Shown: positions 25,748 to 35,267, counted from the stretch's first letter. The stretch is 64,000 nucleotides of DNA from Melastoma dodecandrum (GCA_029817715.1 JARUPY010000090.1:186001-250000); one strand, 5' to 3'. Notes: generated by a model not told the origin, from the letters alone. Translations and numbers: made by a program.

Positions 25748-26143
25748 TTAGAAGTCCTCGAGGTCGAAGTCGAGGATGGCCATCTGCAGGGTGTAGCTTT
25801 TGCCCTTGGGATCGTCCGCCGAAATGACGCCGAGGAAATCGTCGCCGGAATTCAGCTCGACCGAGTCCGTCTTCTTGGCGCGAGCCATGATCTTGAGCTT
25901 GTCGTTCTCGAAAAGCCGCCGCAGGTAGTCCTGCAGCACCTGCCGCTCGACCGGGATCTTCATGTCGAAGGCGAACGAGCGGTCGCCGTCCTCGTCGTCG
26001 ACGACGATCGAGCCGATGGCGCGCTCGCCGAGATGCACGTCGGCATGCTCGGGATCCTTGCGCGCCTGGGTGACGCGAATGCCGTCGTTGCCGAACGACT
26101 GGCGCAGGAAATCCTGCAGCTTGCGCATCTCGGTCTTGTCCAA
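25748..26143 (-). CDS. DUF3126 family protein
   Basis: A 131-residue acidic soluble protein of a family confined to Alphaproteobacteria. It has two related halves, each with a short helix and sheet (LQDFLRQSFGND... and LQDYLRRLFENDKLKIM...), suggesting an internal duplication. The TTG at 26143 is chosen: GAGGGAGA lies six bases upstream and it gives MDKTEMRKLQ, typical of the family; ATG at 26128 is the alternative. Function unknown. It lies downstream of cysE on the same strand, 95 bases apart. Confidence 0.75.
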   Translation of the reverse strand: MDKTEMRKLQDFLRQSFGNDGIRVTQARKDPEHADVHLGERAIGSIVVDDEDGDRSFAFDMKIPVERQVLQDYLRRLFENDKLKIMARAKKTDSVELNSGDDFLGVISADDPKGKSYTLQMAILDFDLEDF

Positions 26144-26238
26144 GGCTATCTCCCTCGTCGCCGGCCCAGTGTGGCAACGCGCCACGGGCCGGTCGGTTGG
26201 CTGCGGCCGTCGCTTATCCGGGCCTCGGAACCGGAAGT

Positions 26239-27105
26239 CTAGCGCCGCGGCTCGATCACCGAGCGCCCCTCGATCATCTCGAACGTGGGCTTGGCCGCCA
26301 GGATCTGATCCATCGTGCGCGCCGGCTCGGCGCAGCCGGCCTCGCCGACGATCCGGGCCGGCACGCCCGCCACCGTCTTGTTGTGCGGCACGGGGTGCAG
26401 CACGACAGAGCCCGCGGCGATGCGCGCGCAATGGCCGACCTCGATATTGCCGAGGATCTTGGCGCCGGCGCCGATCAGCACGCCGTGCCTCACCTTCGGG
26501 TGGCGGTCGCCGGAATCCTTGCCGGTGCCGCCGAGCGTCACGTCCTGCAGCATCGAGACGTCGTCCTCGATGACCGCCGTGGCGCCGACGACGAGCCCGG
26601 TGGCGTGATCGAGGAACACGCCCTTGCCGATCTTCGCTTCGGGATTGATGTCGGTCTGGAAGATGACCGAGGAGCGGCTCTGCAGGTAGAGCGCGAAATC
26701 GTGCCGGCCGGCGTTCCACAACGCATGCGCGAGGCGGTGGGCCTGGATGGCGTGGAAACCTTTGAAGTAGAGGATCGGCTGGACGAGGCGCGTGCAGGCG
26801 GGATCGCGATCGAAGACCGCAAGAAGGTCGGCGCGGAAGGCCTCGGCGAAGGACGGGTCGCCGACGACGAAATCGGTGTAGGCCTGGCGGATCAGGTCGG
26901 CCGGCACGTCGGCATGCGCGAGCCGCGCGGCGACGCGGTGCACCACCATGCTCTCGAGCGACTCGTGGTTGAGCACGGTCGAGTAGATGAAGCCGGCGAT
27001 CTCCGGCTCACGACGGATGATCTCGTGCGCCTCGCCGTGCATGCGGGTGAACACGGGATCGCGCTCGGTGAGCGAGACGACGTTGCTCTGGGCTTTGGCG
27101 GCCAT
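26239..27105 (-). CDS. cysE: Serine O-acetyltransferase
   Basis: A 288-residue enzyme that acetylates L-serine with acetyl-CoA, the first step of cysteine synthesis. The N-terminal helical domain precedes a left-handed beta-helix of hexapeptide repeats, with the catalytic FLDHATGLVVG and DVTLGGTGKDSGDRHPKV motifs. The ATG at 27105 follows GGAAGGA. The C-terminal tail (about 25 residues) is the segment that in homologues binds cysteine synthase and mediates feedback inhibition; it ends EPRR rather than Ile, so complex formation is uncertain. Confidence 0.93.
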   Translation of the reverse strand: MAAKAQSNVVSLTERDPVFTRMHGEAHEIIRREPEIAGFIYSTVLNHESLESMVVHRVAARLAHADVPADLIRQAYTDFVVGDPSFAEAFRADLLAVFDRDPACTRLVQPILYFKGFHAIQAHRLAHALWNAGRHDFALYLQSRSSVIFQTDINPEAKIGKGVFLDHATGLVVGATAVIEDDVSMLQDVTLGGTGKDSGDRHPKVRHGVLIGAGAKILGNIEVGHCARIAAGSVVLHPVPHNKTVAGVPARIVGEAGCAEPARTMDQILAAKPTFEMIEGRSVIEPRR

Positions 27106-27164
27106 CAGTCCTTCCGTACGCGTCACGCGAGATTTTTCCCCGAACGACCCTTCATATAGACCAC

Positions 27165-27935
27165 CTACGCGCGTTCTACGAGGAAATCGAGAACGGCCTC
27201 CTTGTAGGTCTTGTCGCCGACCGCCTTGTTGTGGTCGCGGCCCTCGATGTCGAAGGCTTCGGCATGCGGCATGAGGGCCGCCAGACCGACGGGGTCACCA
27301 GCGATGTCGTCGTCGGTGCCGACGCAGACAAGGGTCGGGCAGGCGATCTGGGCGACTTCGTCGGGCGGCATGAGCGCGCGGGCCCCGCGGATGCAGGCGG
27401 CGAGCGCCCGCCTGTCGCTCTTCGTCGCGTCGGCGAAGGCGCGGAACATGCGCTGGTGGGGATCGGTCAGGCTCTCCAGCGCCGGCGCGTCCATCGCGTC
27501 GGCGATGCCCATCGGCAACGTGCCGCCCTCGACCAGCCCCATGCCGAGACCGCCGAGCACCAGGGCGCGCACCCGCTCCGGCGCGAGGCGCTCGAGGAAG
27601 GCGGCGATGCGCGCCCCCATCGAGTACCCCATGACGTCGATGCGCCCGAGGCCGACGTGGTCCATCAGCGCCAGCGCGTCGGCGGCGAGGCGGCGGATCT
27701 CGTAGGCGGCGGGGTCGTAGGGCTTGTCGCTGCGCCCGTGCCCGCGCACGTCGTAGAGGATCACCCGGCGCCCCGCCGCGGTCAGCGACTTGACCCAGGT
27801 CGGGAACACCCAATTCACGGCGTGGCTCGAGGCGAAGCCGTGGATCAGCAGGATCGGCGCCTCGCGATCGGGGGCGGTCGGCGGCTCGTCGATGTAGGCG
27901 ATTGTGACGCCGTCGGGCGTGGTCATGCGCTGCAT
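27165..27935 (-). CDS. Alpha/beta-fold hydrolase
   Basis: A 256-residue alpha/beta hydrolase. The oxyanion-loop motif LIHGFASS, nucleophile elbow GYSMGA (Ser near residue 104), acid in CVGTDDDIAG and His in EGRDHNKAV make up a full catalytic set. Family members include carboxylesterases and epoxide or carbon-carbon hydrolases; the substrate cannot be assigned. It lies 33 bases downstream of the exported UbiC-like gene on the same strand, so the two may be co-transcribed. Confidence 0.82.
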   Translation of the reverse strand: MQRMTTPDGVTIAYIDEPPTAPDREAPILLIHGFASSHAVNWVFPTWVKSLTAAGRRVILYDVRGHGRSDKPYDPAAYEIRRLAADALALMDHVGLGRIDVMGYSMGARIAAFLERLAPERVRALVLGGLGMGLVEGGTLPMGIADAMDAPALESLTDPHQRMFRAFADATKSDRRALAACIRGARALMPPDEVAQIACPTLVCVGTDDDIAGDPVGLAALMPHAEAFDIEGRDHNKAVGDKTYKEAVLDFLVERA

Positions 27936-27968
27936 GGCGCCTTCCTAGCCGCGGGCCGTGGCCTCCGG

Positions 27969-28625
27969 CTAGGGCCCCGCCGGGTGCATGAAGTCGAGCA
28001 GCTCGCTGGTGTAGTGCTCGGCGACCTCGCTGAACGGTCGGTTCGCGGCATCGCGGAGCACGGCGTGGTGGGTGAAAAGGATGTGCGGGATCGCCAGCTG
28101 CGCGTCGGGGTGATCCGCCGTCGGCGGCTTGATCTGCCAGTCGTCCGGCAGCGGCGACCAGACGCCGTCGACGGCGAAGGTCTGGCGCGTGAAGCCGAGC
28201 GCCGCGACGGCCTTGCCGAAGGGCACGTCGGTCGTCTCGAGCACATGGTTCATCTCCGGCGTCAGCCGGGCGGGCACGTACCAATTGTCCGCCTCCGACA
28301 GCACGTGGCCGCCGCAGGTCAGCCGCACGCGGCGATATTTGACCGGCTCCGCCGCGAGCCCCAGACGCTTGCGGGCGGCGTCATCGAGCGGCAGGTCCAC
28401 GCCGCGCACCAGCTCCGCACGGACCTTGGGGTCGGCCGCCATGGCGTGGACGGCGCACCAATGCTCGAGCGCCCGGGTGGCGCTGGAGCTCGCCAGGATC
28501 TCGGCGTCGAGGCTCTCGATCGAGGCGAGCGTCTCGACGCGGGCGAGATAGGTGTCGGGCACGGCGGCGGCGGGGCCGGCCATAAGAGCAAGCGCGAACG
28601 TGAGGGACGGGAGGCGAAGGGTCAC
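27969..28625 (-). CDS. Exported protein, chorismate-lyase-like
   Basis: A 218-residue protein with a signal peptide (MTLRLPSLTFALALMAGPAAAVP). The mature part resembles the UbiC-type fold: VKYRRVRLTCGGHVLSEADNWYVPARL and TTDVPFGKAVAALGFTRQTF match the general pattern of chorismate lyases and their regulatory relatives. The likeness is by eye. An exported location makes ubiquinone synthesis improbable, so a ligand-binding role is likelier. It is divergent from lutA with 77 bases between. Confidence 0.5.
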   Translation of the reverse strand: MTLRLPSLTFALALMAGPAAAVPDTYLARVETLASIESLDAEILASSSATRALEHWCAVHAMAADPKVRAELVRGVDLPLDDAARKRLGLAAEPVKYRRVRLTCGGHVLSEADNWYVPARLTPEMNHVLETTDVPFGKAVAALGFTRQTFAVDGVWSPLPDDWQIKPPTADHPDAQLAIPHILFTHHAVLRDAANRPFSEVAEHYTSELLDFMHPAGP

Positions 28626-28702
28626 GGGGGCGACATCAAGGGGCTTGCGCTCGAAGGGGCGGAGCGCTTCTTAGCCGGGTCGCCCACACCTGTCAGGATG
28701 CC

Positions 28703-29446
28703 ATGCGCGTCGCCCTCTTCGTTCCCTGTTACATCGATGCCTTCTTTCCCGAGGTCGGGGTCGCGACCCTGGAGCTGCTCGAACGCGTCGGCTGCGAGGT
28801 CGAGTACCCCTTCGACCAGACCTGTTGCGGGCAGCCGATGGCGAATTCCGGCTGCCAGGCCGAGGCGGCGGCGACCGAACGCCTCTTCGTCGAGAATTTC
28901 TCCGGCTACCAGCACATCGTCTGCCCCTCCGGCAGTTGCGTGCATCACGTGCGCTCGAAGTTCGACGCGATCGAGCAGACCGACGCCGTGCGCGCGGTCC
29001 GTTCGCGAACCTTCGAGCTGGTGGAGTTCCTGCACGACGTCCTCAAGGTCGAGGCGTTTCCCTGGGCGCGCTTCCCGCACAAGGTCGGCTACCACAACGG
29101 GTGCGGCTCGCTGCGCGGGCTCGGCCATGCCAGGCCCTCCGAGCTCAACGCGCCGTTCTTCTCGAAGCCGCTCGATCTCCTGCGCAAGGTCGAGGGCATC
29201 TCCTTCGTCGAGCCGGCGCGCCCGGACGAATGCTGCGGCTTCGGCGGCACGTTCTCGGTCTTCGAGGAGGCGGTGTCGGTCAAGACCGGCCAGGACAAGG
29301 TCGCCGACCATGCGCAGGCCGGTGCCGACTACATCGTCTCCGCCGACACCTCGTGCCTGATGCACCAGAAGGGATGCGCGGAGCGGATGGGGACGCCGAT
29401 GCGCTTCCTGCACATCGCGCAGGTTCTGAACGGGGCGGCGGCATGA
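28703..29446 (+). CDS. lutA: L-lactate oxidation complex subunit LutA (YkgE-type Fe-S protein)
   Basis: A 247-residue cysteine-rich protein with two CCG domains (TCCGQP near residue 38 and ECCGFGG near residue 177), which bind iron-sulfur clusters in heterodisulfide-reductase-like proteins. LutA works with LutB and LutC to oxidise L-lactate to pyruvate in the cytoplasm. AGGA precedes the ATG, and the stop overlaps lutB (ATGA). No lutR or lactate permease gene is adjacent. Confidence 0.9.
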   Translation: MRVALFVPCYIDAFFPEVGVATLELLERVGCEVEYPFDQTCCGQPMANSGCQAEAAATERLFVENFSGYQHIVCPSGSCVHHVRSKFDAIEQTDAVRAVRSRTFELVEFLHDVLKVEAFPWARFPHKVGYHNGCGSLRGLGHARPSELNAPFFSKPLDLLRKVEGISFVEPARPDECCGFGGTFSVFEEAVSVKTGQDKVADHAQAGADYIVSADTSCLMHQKGCAERMGTPMRFLHIAQVLNGAAA

Positions 29447-30951
29447 CCCGCCCCTCCGATTCCGATCGCGGCCAGGACGGGCGGCGTCTGCAGAACGCCG
29501 AGGGCACGTCGCGCCCGCTCGATGCCGACCAGCGCGAGCGACAGGTGAAGGTCGCGCCGGTGCGCGTAGGTCGCCGCATCGATCATGCCGAGGCGGCGAA
29601 GCGCTTCATTGCCGCGCCGGAGCATCTGAAGTTCCACGACGAGCGGCTGTGGGACATGCGCAAGAAGCGCGACGCGCAGGCGCATGCGATGCCGGAATGG
29701 GAGGAGCTGCGCGGGCTCGCCTCGCGGATCAAGGAGCACACGCTCACCCACCTCGACACCTATCTCGAGCAGTTCGAGGCGGCGGCGAAGGCGAACGGCG
29801 TGACGGTGCACTGGGCCGCCGACGGCGCCGAGCACAATCGCATCGTGCTGGGCCTGCTGCGCGACCACGGCGCCAGGACGCTGATCAAGTCGAAGTCGAT
29901 GCTCACCGAGGAATGCGGGATGCGCGAGCATCTCGTCGAGAACGGCATCGAGATCACCGAGACCGACCTCGGCGAGCGCATCCAGCAGCTCGACAGCGAG
30001 GCGCCGAGCCACATCGTCGTGCCCTCCGTGCACAAGCTCAGGCGCGACGTCGCCGAAGTGTTCGCGCGCACGCTCGGCACCGATCCCGAAAACGACGATG
30101 CGCACTACCTCGCCGAGAGCCAGCGGCAGACGACGCGCCCGCGCATCCTCGAGGCCGACGCCGGGCTCACCGGCTGCAATTTCGCGGTGGCCGAGACGGG
30201 GGCCGTCGTCACCTGCACCAACGAGGGCAACGCCGATCTCTCGGCCAACACGCCGAAGCTGCACATCGCGTCCGTCGGCATCGAGAAGCTGATCCCGCGC
30301 GTCTCCGATCTCGCGGTCTTCATCAGGCTGTTGTCGCGCAGCGCGCTCGGCTCGCCGATCACGCAGTACACGTCGCATTTCAAGGCCGCGCGGGCGGGCG
30401 CCGAGATGCACATCGTGCTCGTCGACAACGGCCGCTCGGCGCGGCTCGGGATGGAGAAGTTCTGGACCTCGCTGAAGTGCATCCGCTGCGGCGCCTGCAT
30501 GAACACCTGCCCGGTCTACCGGCGCTCCGGCGGCCTCTCCTACGGGTTCACCTATGCCGGGCCGATCGGGCTCGTCATCGATCCGACCTTCGACAAGCAC
30601 AGGTTCTCCAACCTGCCCTTCGCCTCGACGCTCAATGGTTCGTGCACCAACGTCTGCCCGACGAAGATCAATCTGCACGAGCAGATCTACGCCTGGCGCG
30701 AGGTGATGGCGAAGGAGCACGAAGTGCCGTTCGCCAAGAAGACGGCGATGGCGGCGGCCGGCGCGGTGCTCGCCAACCCGAAGCTCTACCGCGTCGCGAT
30801 CAAGGCGGCGGACGGGGCGCTCGCCGGTCTCCCGCGGTTTGCGACCTACAGCAAGGTCAACGCCTGGGGGCGGGGCCGCGAGAACCCGGCGCCGCCGCGC
30901 CGCAGCTTCCACGACTGGTGGGCGGCAAACCGCCAGGGCGAGGGCCGATGA
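29443..30951 (+). CDS. lutB: L-lactate oxidation complex subunit LutB (4Fe-4S)
   Basis: A 502-residue iron-sulfur protein. The N-terminal two thirds carry the LUD domain (SKSMLTEECGMREHL, AETGAVVTCTNEGNADL). The C-terminal third has two ferredoxin-like cluster motifs, CIRCGACMNTCPVY and NGSCTNVCP. Together with LutA and LutC it forms the lactate-oxidising complex. The first 35 residues are polar and longer than in Bacillus homologues. Overlap with lutA and lutC by four bases each shows one operon. Confidence 0.92.
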   Translation: MTRPSDSDRGQDGRRLQNAEGTSRPLDADQRERQVKVAPVRVGRRIDHAEAAKRFIAAPEHLKFHDERLWDMRKKRDAQAHAMPEWEELRGLASRIKEHTLTHLDTYLEQFEAAAKANGVTVHWAADGAEHNRIVLGLLRDHGARTLIKSKSMLTEECGMREHLVENGIEITETDLGERIQQLDSEAPSHIVVPSVHKLRRDVAEVFARTLGTDPENDDAHYLAESQRQTTRPRILEADAGLTGCNFAVAETGAVVTCTNEGNADLSANTPKLHIASVGIEKLIPRVSDLAVFIRLLSRSALGSPITQYTSHFKAARAGAEMHIVLVDNGRSARLGMEKFWTSLKCIRCGACMNTCPVYRRSGGLSYGFTYAGPIGLVIDPTFDKHRFSNLPFASTLNGSCTNVCPTKINLHEQIYAWREVMAKEHEVPFAKKTAMAAAGAVLANPKLYRVAIKAADGALAGLPRFATYSKVNAWGRGRENPAPPRRSFHDWWAANRQGEGR

Positions 30952-31535
30952 GCAGCCGGGACGCCATCCTCGCGCGCATCCGGGCCAACAAGCCCGCGCC
31001 CGTCGCGCTCCCCGAGGTGCCGCTCTTCGACGCCGGTCTGCGCGACGGCCTCGTCGAGAGGTTCGCCGAGGCGCTGAAGGCGATGGGCGGCCTCTGGCTG
31101 GAGCCGGGTGTCGACGATCCGCTGGCCCCGGTGCGCGAGCGGATCGCCGACGCGGCCGTCGTCGTCTCGATGGTGCCGGAGATCGCCGGCAACCGCGTGA
31201 TCGCCGGCGCGGAGCCGGCCGCCCTCGCCGATGTCGACATCGCGATCGTGCGCGCCGCCTTCGGCATCGCCGAGACGGGATCCGTCGCGCTCACCGAGCG
31301 CCAACTCGGCGTCAACACGCTGGCCTACCTCGCCCAGCACATTATCGTCCTGCTCGATCCCGCCGACATCCTCGTGAACCTGCACCACGCCTATCTGCGG
31401 CCGGAGTTCGAGGACGCGCGCTACACGGTGTTCCACACCGGCCCGTCTGCGACGGCCGACATCGAGGGCGTGCTGATCCGCGGCGCCCAGGGCGTGCGCT
31501 CGCTCGCCGTGCTGCCGCTGGCGCGGCCCGTTTAG
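30948..31535 (+). CDS. lutC: L-lactate oxidation complex subunit LutC
   Basis: A 195-residue LUD-domain protein, the third subunit of the lactate oxidation system. The diagnostic VRAAFGIAETGSVAL and LAQHIIVLLDPADI segments are intact, and the C-terminal GPSATADIEGVLIRGAQGVRSL is typical. It starts inside the end of lutB (ATGA) and its stop overlaps that of the convergent psiE-like gene. Confidence 0.9.
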   Translation: MSSRDAILARIRANKPAPVALPEVPLFDAGLRDGLVERFAEALKAMGGLWLEPGVDDPLAPVRERIADAAVVVSMVPEIAGNRVIAGAEPAALADVDIAIVRAAFGIAETGSVALTERQLGVNTLAYLAQHIIVLLDPADILVNLHHAYLRPEFEDARYTVFHTGPSATADIEGVLIRGAQGVRSLAVLPLARPV

Positions 31536-32026
31536 CCCGCCGCCTTGCGGCTGCGCCGCGACAGGTAGATCGACAGGATCAGGATCAGCGTCAGGCCGCC
31601 GAGCACGCCGAGCTCGATCATCGACTGGTCGAAGTGCAGCTGATCGGCCTGCTTCGACTTGTCGGCGACCTCGACGGTGACGATGAGGATGCGCCGCACC
31701 GAGGCGATCAGCCCGACGATCAGGAACGGCTCGATGGCGATCTGGTCGGAGGTGATCGACTGGCGGACCGTGTGCAGGATCTCGACCAGCATCAGCACGA
31801 ACAGAAGCTTGTCGACGATGAGGAACACGCCGCTCGTCTCGGGCCAATGCTTCAAGGCATCCGCGACGCCCGCCACCGAGCCGGTGAGCAGGATCAGCGT
31901 CACGATGATCAGCGCGGCGCCGATGCCGATGGTGATCCAGTGCTCGATGCGCGTGAACCAGCGGGCGACCACCTCGTTCTCGTCGCCGCCCTCATGGTCC
32001 GTATCGACCTGCGCACGCTCGTCCAT
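31532..32026 (-). CDS. PsiE-like phosphate-starvation-inducible membrane protein
   Basis: A 164-residue inner-membrane protein with four predicted helices (about 28-48, 66-85, 103-120 and 138-157), matching the PsiE family in size and layout. The family is induced by phosphate starvation in E. coli; its function is unknown. The ATG at 32026 gives a short acidic cytoplasmic N terminus. The stop overlaps that of lutC on the other strand. Confidence 0.75.
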   Translation of the reverse strand: MDERAQVDTDHEGGDENEVVARWFTRIEHWITIGIGAALIIVTLILLTGSVAGVADALKHWPETSGVFLIVDKLLFVLMLVEILHTVRQSITSDQIAIEPFLIVGLIASVRRILIVTVEVADKSKQADQLHFDQSMIELGVLGGLTLILILSIYLSRRSRKAAG

Positions 32027-32133
32027 CGGCACTGCCCCCGTTTTCAAGACAACGCCGAGATGCGCGTTTCGTTTGGGCGAGCGGCGGCCGACGCAAAAAT
32101 TGGAGCTGATGAGCTGGCGCGATGGATGAAGAA

Positions 32134-32164
32134 AGCCCCGCGTCCGGACGATCGGAGCGGGGCT
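32134..32164 (-). terminator. Rho-independent terminator of the Met-rich protein gene
   Basis: An 8-bp stem (AGCCCCGC at 32134-32141 with GCGGGGCT at 32157-32164). Read on the minus strand the stem is followed by TTTCTTC. Confidence 0.7.
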
Positions 32165-32199
32165 GAGGTTCGTCGTGCTCTCGCGAAAGGCCGTGAACG

Positions 32200-32469
32200 C
32201 TAGTTCCTGGCGCCGCCGCGCTCGGTCGAGCCGGTGCCGCGTCCGCTGCCCGCCGCGCGGGTCGCGCCGTCGGACATCGCGCTGCCGGACTTCATGGCGC
32301 CGGACGACATCGAATGGCCCGACATGCCGCCGCCCTGCTTCATCGAGCCGTTGGACATCGAGCTCGAATTCGGCGTGCCCTGCGGGGACGTGCCGCCCTG
32401 CGCCATCGCGGCCGGGGCCGCGAGCAAGCAGGCAGCCGCCACCATCGTCGAAAGCTTCATCACGTTCAT
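32200..32469 (-). CDS. Small secreted Met/Ser/Gly-rich protein
   Basis: An 89-residue protein with a signal peptide ending at AMAQ (about residue 24). The mature chain is low-complexity Gly/Ser with methionines at residues 38, 43, 49, 54, 59 and 65, spaced five to six apart, and one His in MSGHSM. Regularly spaced Met suggests soft-metal (copper) binding, by analogy with Met-rich copper proteins; this is inference. The ATG at 32469 follows GAGGAGA. It is divergent from adhC and has its own terminator. No family recognised. Confidence 0.6.
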   Translation of the reverse strand: MNVMKLSTMVAAACLLAAPAAMAQGGTSPQGTPNSSSMSNGSMKQGGGMSGHSMSSGAMKSGSAMSDGATRAAGSGRGTGSTERGGARN

Positions 32470-32746
32470 GGAGTCTCCTCGTGCGAGTCGCGGGGGCGGA
32501 AGGCCTCGCGGGCGGCTCGGACGCAGCGAACAGCACCGACGGCGCAAGGTTTCGGGGTTCTCGGAAGGAATTTTCGCGGCAGGCTGTTTCGGCAGCGCTT
32601 TCGTCTCTCGACGCCCTGCCGCCCCGCTATGCCGCGGGCGCGCTTTGGCGTCGGCTGCAAAAAAATTTGCGCCCTTCCCAGCCTTTCCCGGCGCGCTAAA
32701 CCTGTGTAGGGACAGGCCAAACCGACAGAAGAGGGAGTTGACGCCG

Positions 32747-33316
32747 ATGAAGACCCGTGCCGCCGTTGCGTTCGAGGCGCAGAAGCCGCTGGAGATCGTC
32801 GAGGTCGATCTCGAGGGTCCGAAGGAAGGCGAGGTCCTCGTCGAGATCAAGGCGACCGGGCTCTGCCACACCGACGCCTACACGATGTCGGGCCAGGATT
32901 CGGAAGGCATCTTCCCGTCGATCCTCGGTCACGAGGGCGCCGGCGTCGTCGTCGACGTCGGTCCCGGCGTCACGTCGCTGAAGAAGGGCGACCACGTCAT
33001 CCCGCTCTACACGGCCGAGTGCCGCGAGTGCGACTACTGCCTCTCGCAGAAGACCAACCTCTGCCAGAAGGTGCGCGCCACGCAGGGCCGCGGCGTCATG
33101 CCTGACGGCACCAGCCGCTTCTCCTACCAGGGCAAGCCGATCTACCATTACATGGGCTGCTCGACCTTCTCGAACTTCACCGTGCTGCCCGAGATCTCGC
33201 TCGCCAAGGTGCGTGAGGACGCGCCCTTCGAGAAGATCTGCTACATCGGCTGCGGCGTCACGACGGGCGTCGGCGCGGTGCTGTTCACGGCCAAGGCCGA
33301 GTACGGCTGCCGCGCG

Positions 33317-33361
<45 letters not shown>

Positions 33362-33556
33362 CTGAAGATGATCGGCGCCGAGCAGATCGTCGGCGTCGAC
33401 CTCAACAACGGCAAGCGCAACATCGCGACCCAGTTCGGCATGACCGACTTCGTCAACCCGAAGGAGCTTCCCGAGGGCACGAACATGGTCAACCACCTCG
33501 TCGAGCTGACCAAGGGCGGCGCCGACTACACGTTCGACTGCACCGGCAACGTCGGC

Positions 33557-33601
<45 letters not shown>

Positions 33602-33658
33602 TCGATCATCATCGGCGTGGCGCCGGCGGGTGCGGAGATCGCGACGCGTCCCTTCCAA

Positions 33659-33711
<53 letters not shown>

Positions 33712-33862
33712 CACCGACGTGCCGAAGATCGTCGACTGGTACATGGACAAGCGCATCAACATCGACGACCTCATCACCGACGTGATCCCGCTCGAGAAGA
33801 TCAACGACGGCTTCCACGACATGCACGAGGGCAAGGGCATCCGCACCGTGGTGAAGTACTGA
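32747..33862 (+). CDS. adhC: S-(hydroxymethyl)glutathione dehydrogenase / class III alcohol dehydrogenase
   Basis: A 371-residue zinc, NAD-dependent enzyme that oxidises the glutathione adduct of formaldehyde to S-formylglutathione. Catalytic-zinc ligands Cys40 and His62 (GLCHTD, GHEGAG), four structural-zinc cysteines (92, 95, 98, 106) and the Rossmann GLGGIGLN are all present, and the sequence follows class III enzymes throughout. The ATG follows GAGGGAG (32731-32737). Its stop shares a base with the fghA start, so the two steps of formaldehyde detoxification are coupled. Confidence 0.95.
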
Positions 33863-34716
33863 TGGCGGCCGCTCCGGAGAAGACCGGCAGTCACGTCTGC
33901 TTCGGCGGCGACAACACGTTCTTCAAGCACCAGTCGACCTCGGTCGGCGGCCCGATGAACTTCACGGTCTATCTGCCGCCGCAGGCCAAGGACGGGACGA
34001 AGCTTCCCGTCCTCATGTACCTCGCCGGTCTCACCTGCGATCACACGACCTTCATCATCAAGGGCGGGGCGCAGCGGCTCGCGGCGCAGCACGGGATCAT
34101 TCTCGTCGCGCCCGACACCAGCCAGCGCGAGAAGCGCTACGAGGGCGACGCCGACAAGTACGATTTCGGCATCGCCGCCGGCTTCTACGTCGACGCGACG
34201 CAGGCGCCGTGGAAGGACGGCTACCAGATGGGCTCCTACGTCTCGAAGGAGCTGCCGGACCTGATCAACGAGCATTTCCCGGCCGACCCGGCGAAATGGG
34301 GCGTGTTCGGCCATTCGATGGGCGGCCACGGCGCGCTGGTCACCGGCCTGCGCAACCCCGACCGCTTCAAGTCGGTCTCGGCCTTCGCGCCGATCTCGTC
34401 GCCGTCGCAGGTGCCGTGGGGCGAGAAGGCGCTCGGCAACTATCTCGGCCAGGACAAGAGCGCCTGGAAGGAATGGGACGCCACCGAGCTGGTCAAGGCC
34501 GGCCGGAAGACCTCGCACATCCTGATCGACCAGGGCACGGCCGACCAGTTCCTCGAGCAGGAGCTGCGGCCCGAGATCTTCAAGCGGGCCTGCGAGGAAG
34601 CCGGCCAGCCGCTCGTCTCCCGCCTGCAGGAGGGATACGATCACTCCTACTACTTCATGCAGACCTTCATGGAGGACCATTTCGTCCACCATGCCAAGGT
34701 GCTCGGCGTCGCCTGA
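33862..34716 (+). CDS. fghA: S-formylglutathione hydrolase
   Basis: A 284-residue esterase-D family hydrolase that releases formate and glutathione from S-formylglutathione. The nucleophile is in GHSMGGHGAL, the acid in IDQGTADQF and the His in GYDHSYYF. Length and order match the family. It overlaps adhC (TGATG). The formate produced would need a formate dehydrogenase that is not in the window. Confidence 0.95.
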   Translation: MAAAPEKTGSHVCFGGDNTFFKHQSTSVGGPMNFTVYLPPQAKDGTKLPVLMYLAGLTCDHTTFIIKGGAQRLAAQHGIILVAPDTSQREKRYEGDADKYDFGIAAGFYVDATQAPWKDGYQMGSYVSKELPDLINEHFPADPAKWGVFGHSMGGHGALVTGLRNPDRFKSVSAFAPISSPSQVPWGEKALGNYLGQDKSAWKEWDATELVKAGRKTSHILIDQGTADQFLEQELRPEIFKRACEEAGQPLVSRLQEGYDHSYYFMQTFMEDHFVHHAKVLGVA

Positions 34717-34742
34717 GGCGCCTTGAAGAGGCCGAAGCACGA

Positions 34743-35258
34743 ATGGCCGTCGGCGCCGGGACAAGCCCGGAGATCAGGCTCACGATTGGTTCGCACGGCA
34801 CGACGCTGTGCACCCGCAGCAAGTCGATCCTCGCGATGATCATCGACAGCCACCGCCGCGTCGTCGGTCGTCCTCTCGCCGACGAACGGCTCGCGCCCGC
34901 CGCGCAGGCGGAATGGTTGAACGACGACGCGCCGTTCGGCCTGCTCGCGCACGACACGCAACCCGATCCGCGCTTCATCTACGCCAACCTCGCGGCACTC
35001 TCGTGCTTCGAATATCCCGACGACGAGCTGATCGGCCTGCCGTCGCGGCTCACCGCCGAGCCGCCGGACCGCGACGAGCGCCAGCGCCTGCTCGACGCGG
35101 TGGCGCGCGACGGCTTCGTCGACGGCTACCGCGGCCTGCGCATCGCCAAGTCCGGCCGCCGGTTCTGGATCGAGGACGTCACGGTGTGGATGCTCGTCGA
35201 CGCCGCAGGCACGACGCTGGGGCAGGCCGCCGTCTATCGCCGCTGGCGGGACGTCTGA
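34743..35258 (+). CDS. MEKHLA (PAS-like) domain protein
   Basis: A 171-residue soluble protein built from one PAS-related MEKHLA domain: FGLLAHDTQPDPRFIYANLAAL and FEYPDDELIGLPSRLTAEP, then a C-terminal sheet (GRRFWIEDVTVWML). It starts 26 bases after fghA and is probably in the same transcript, hinting at a sensing role linked to C1 stress, which is inference. The start is uncertain; a later ATG at 34837 would shorten the polar N terminus. Confidence 0.75.
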   Translation: MAVGAGTSPEIRLTIGSHGTTLCTRSKSILAMIIDSHRRVVGRPLADERLAPAAQAEWLNDDAPFGLLAHDTQPDPRFIYANLAALSCFEYPDDELIGLPSRLTAEPPDRDERQRLLDAVARDGFVDGYRGLRIAKSGRRFWIEDVTVWMLVDAAGTTLGQAAVYRRWRDV

Positions 35259-35267
35259 TCGTCAGTC

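Noticed and set aside
27231..29360. 709-codon plus-strand frame
   Set aside because: Spans three real genes on two strands; composition is that of an antisense frame.
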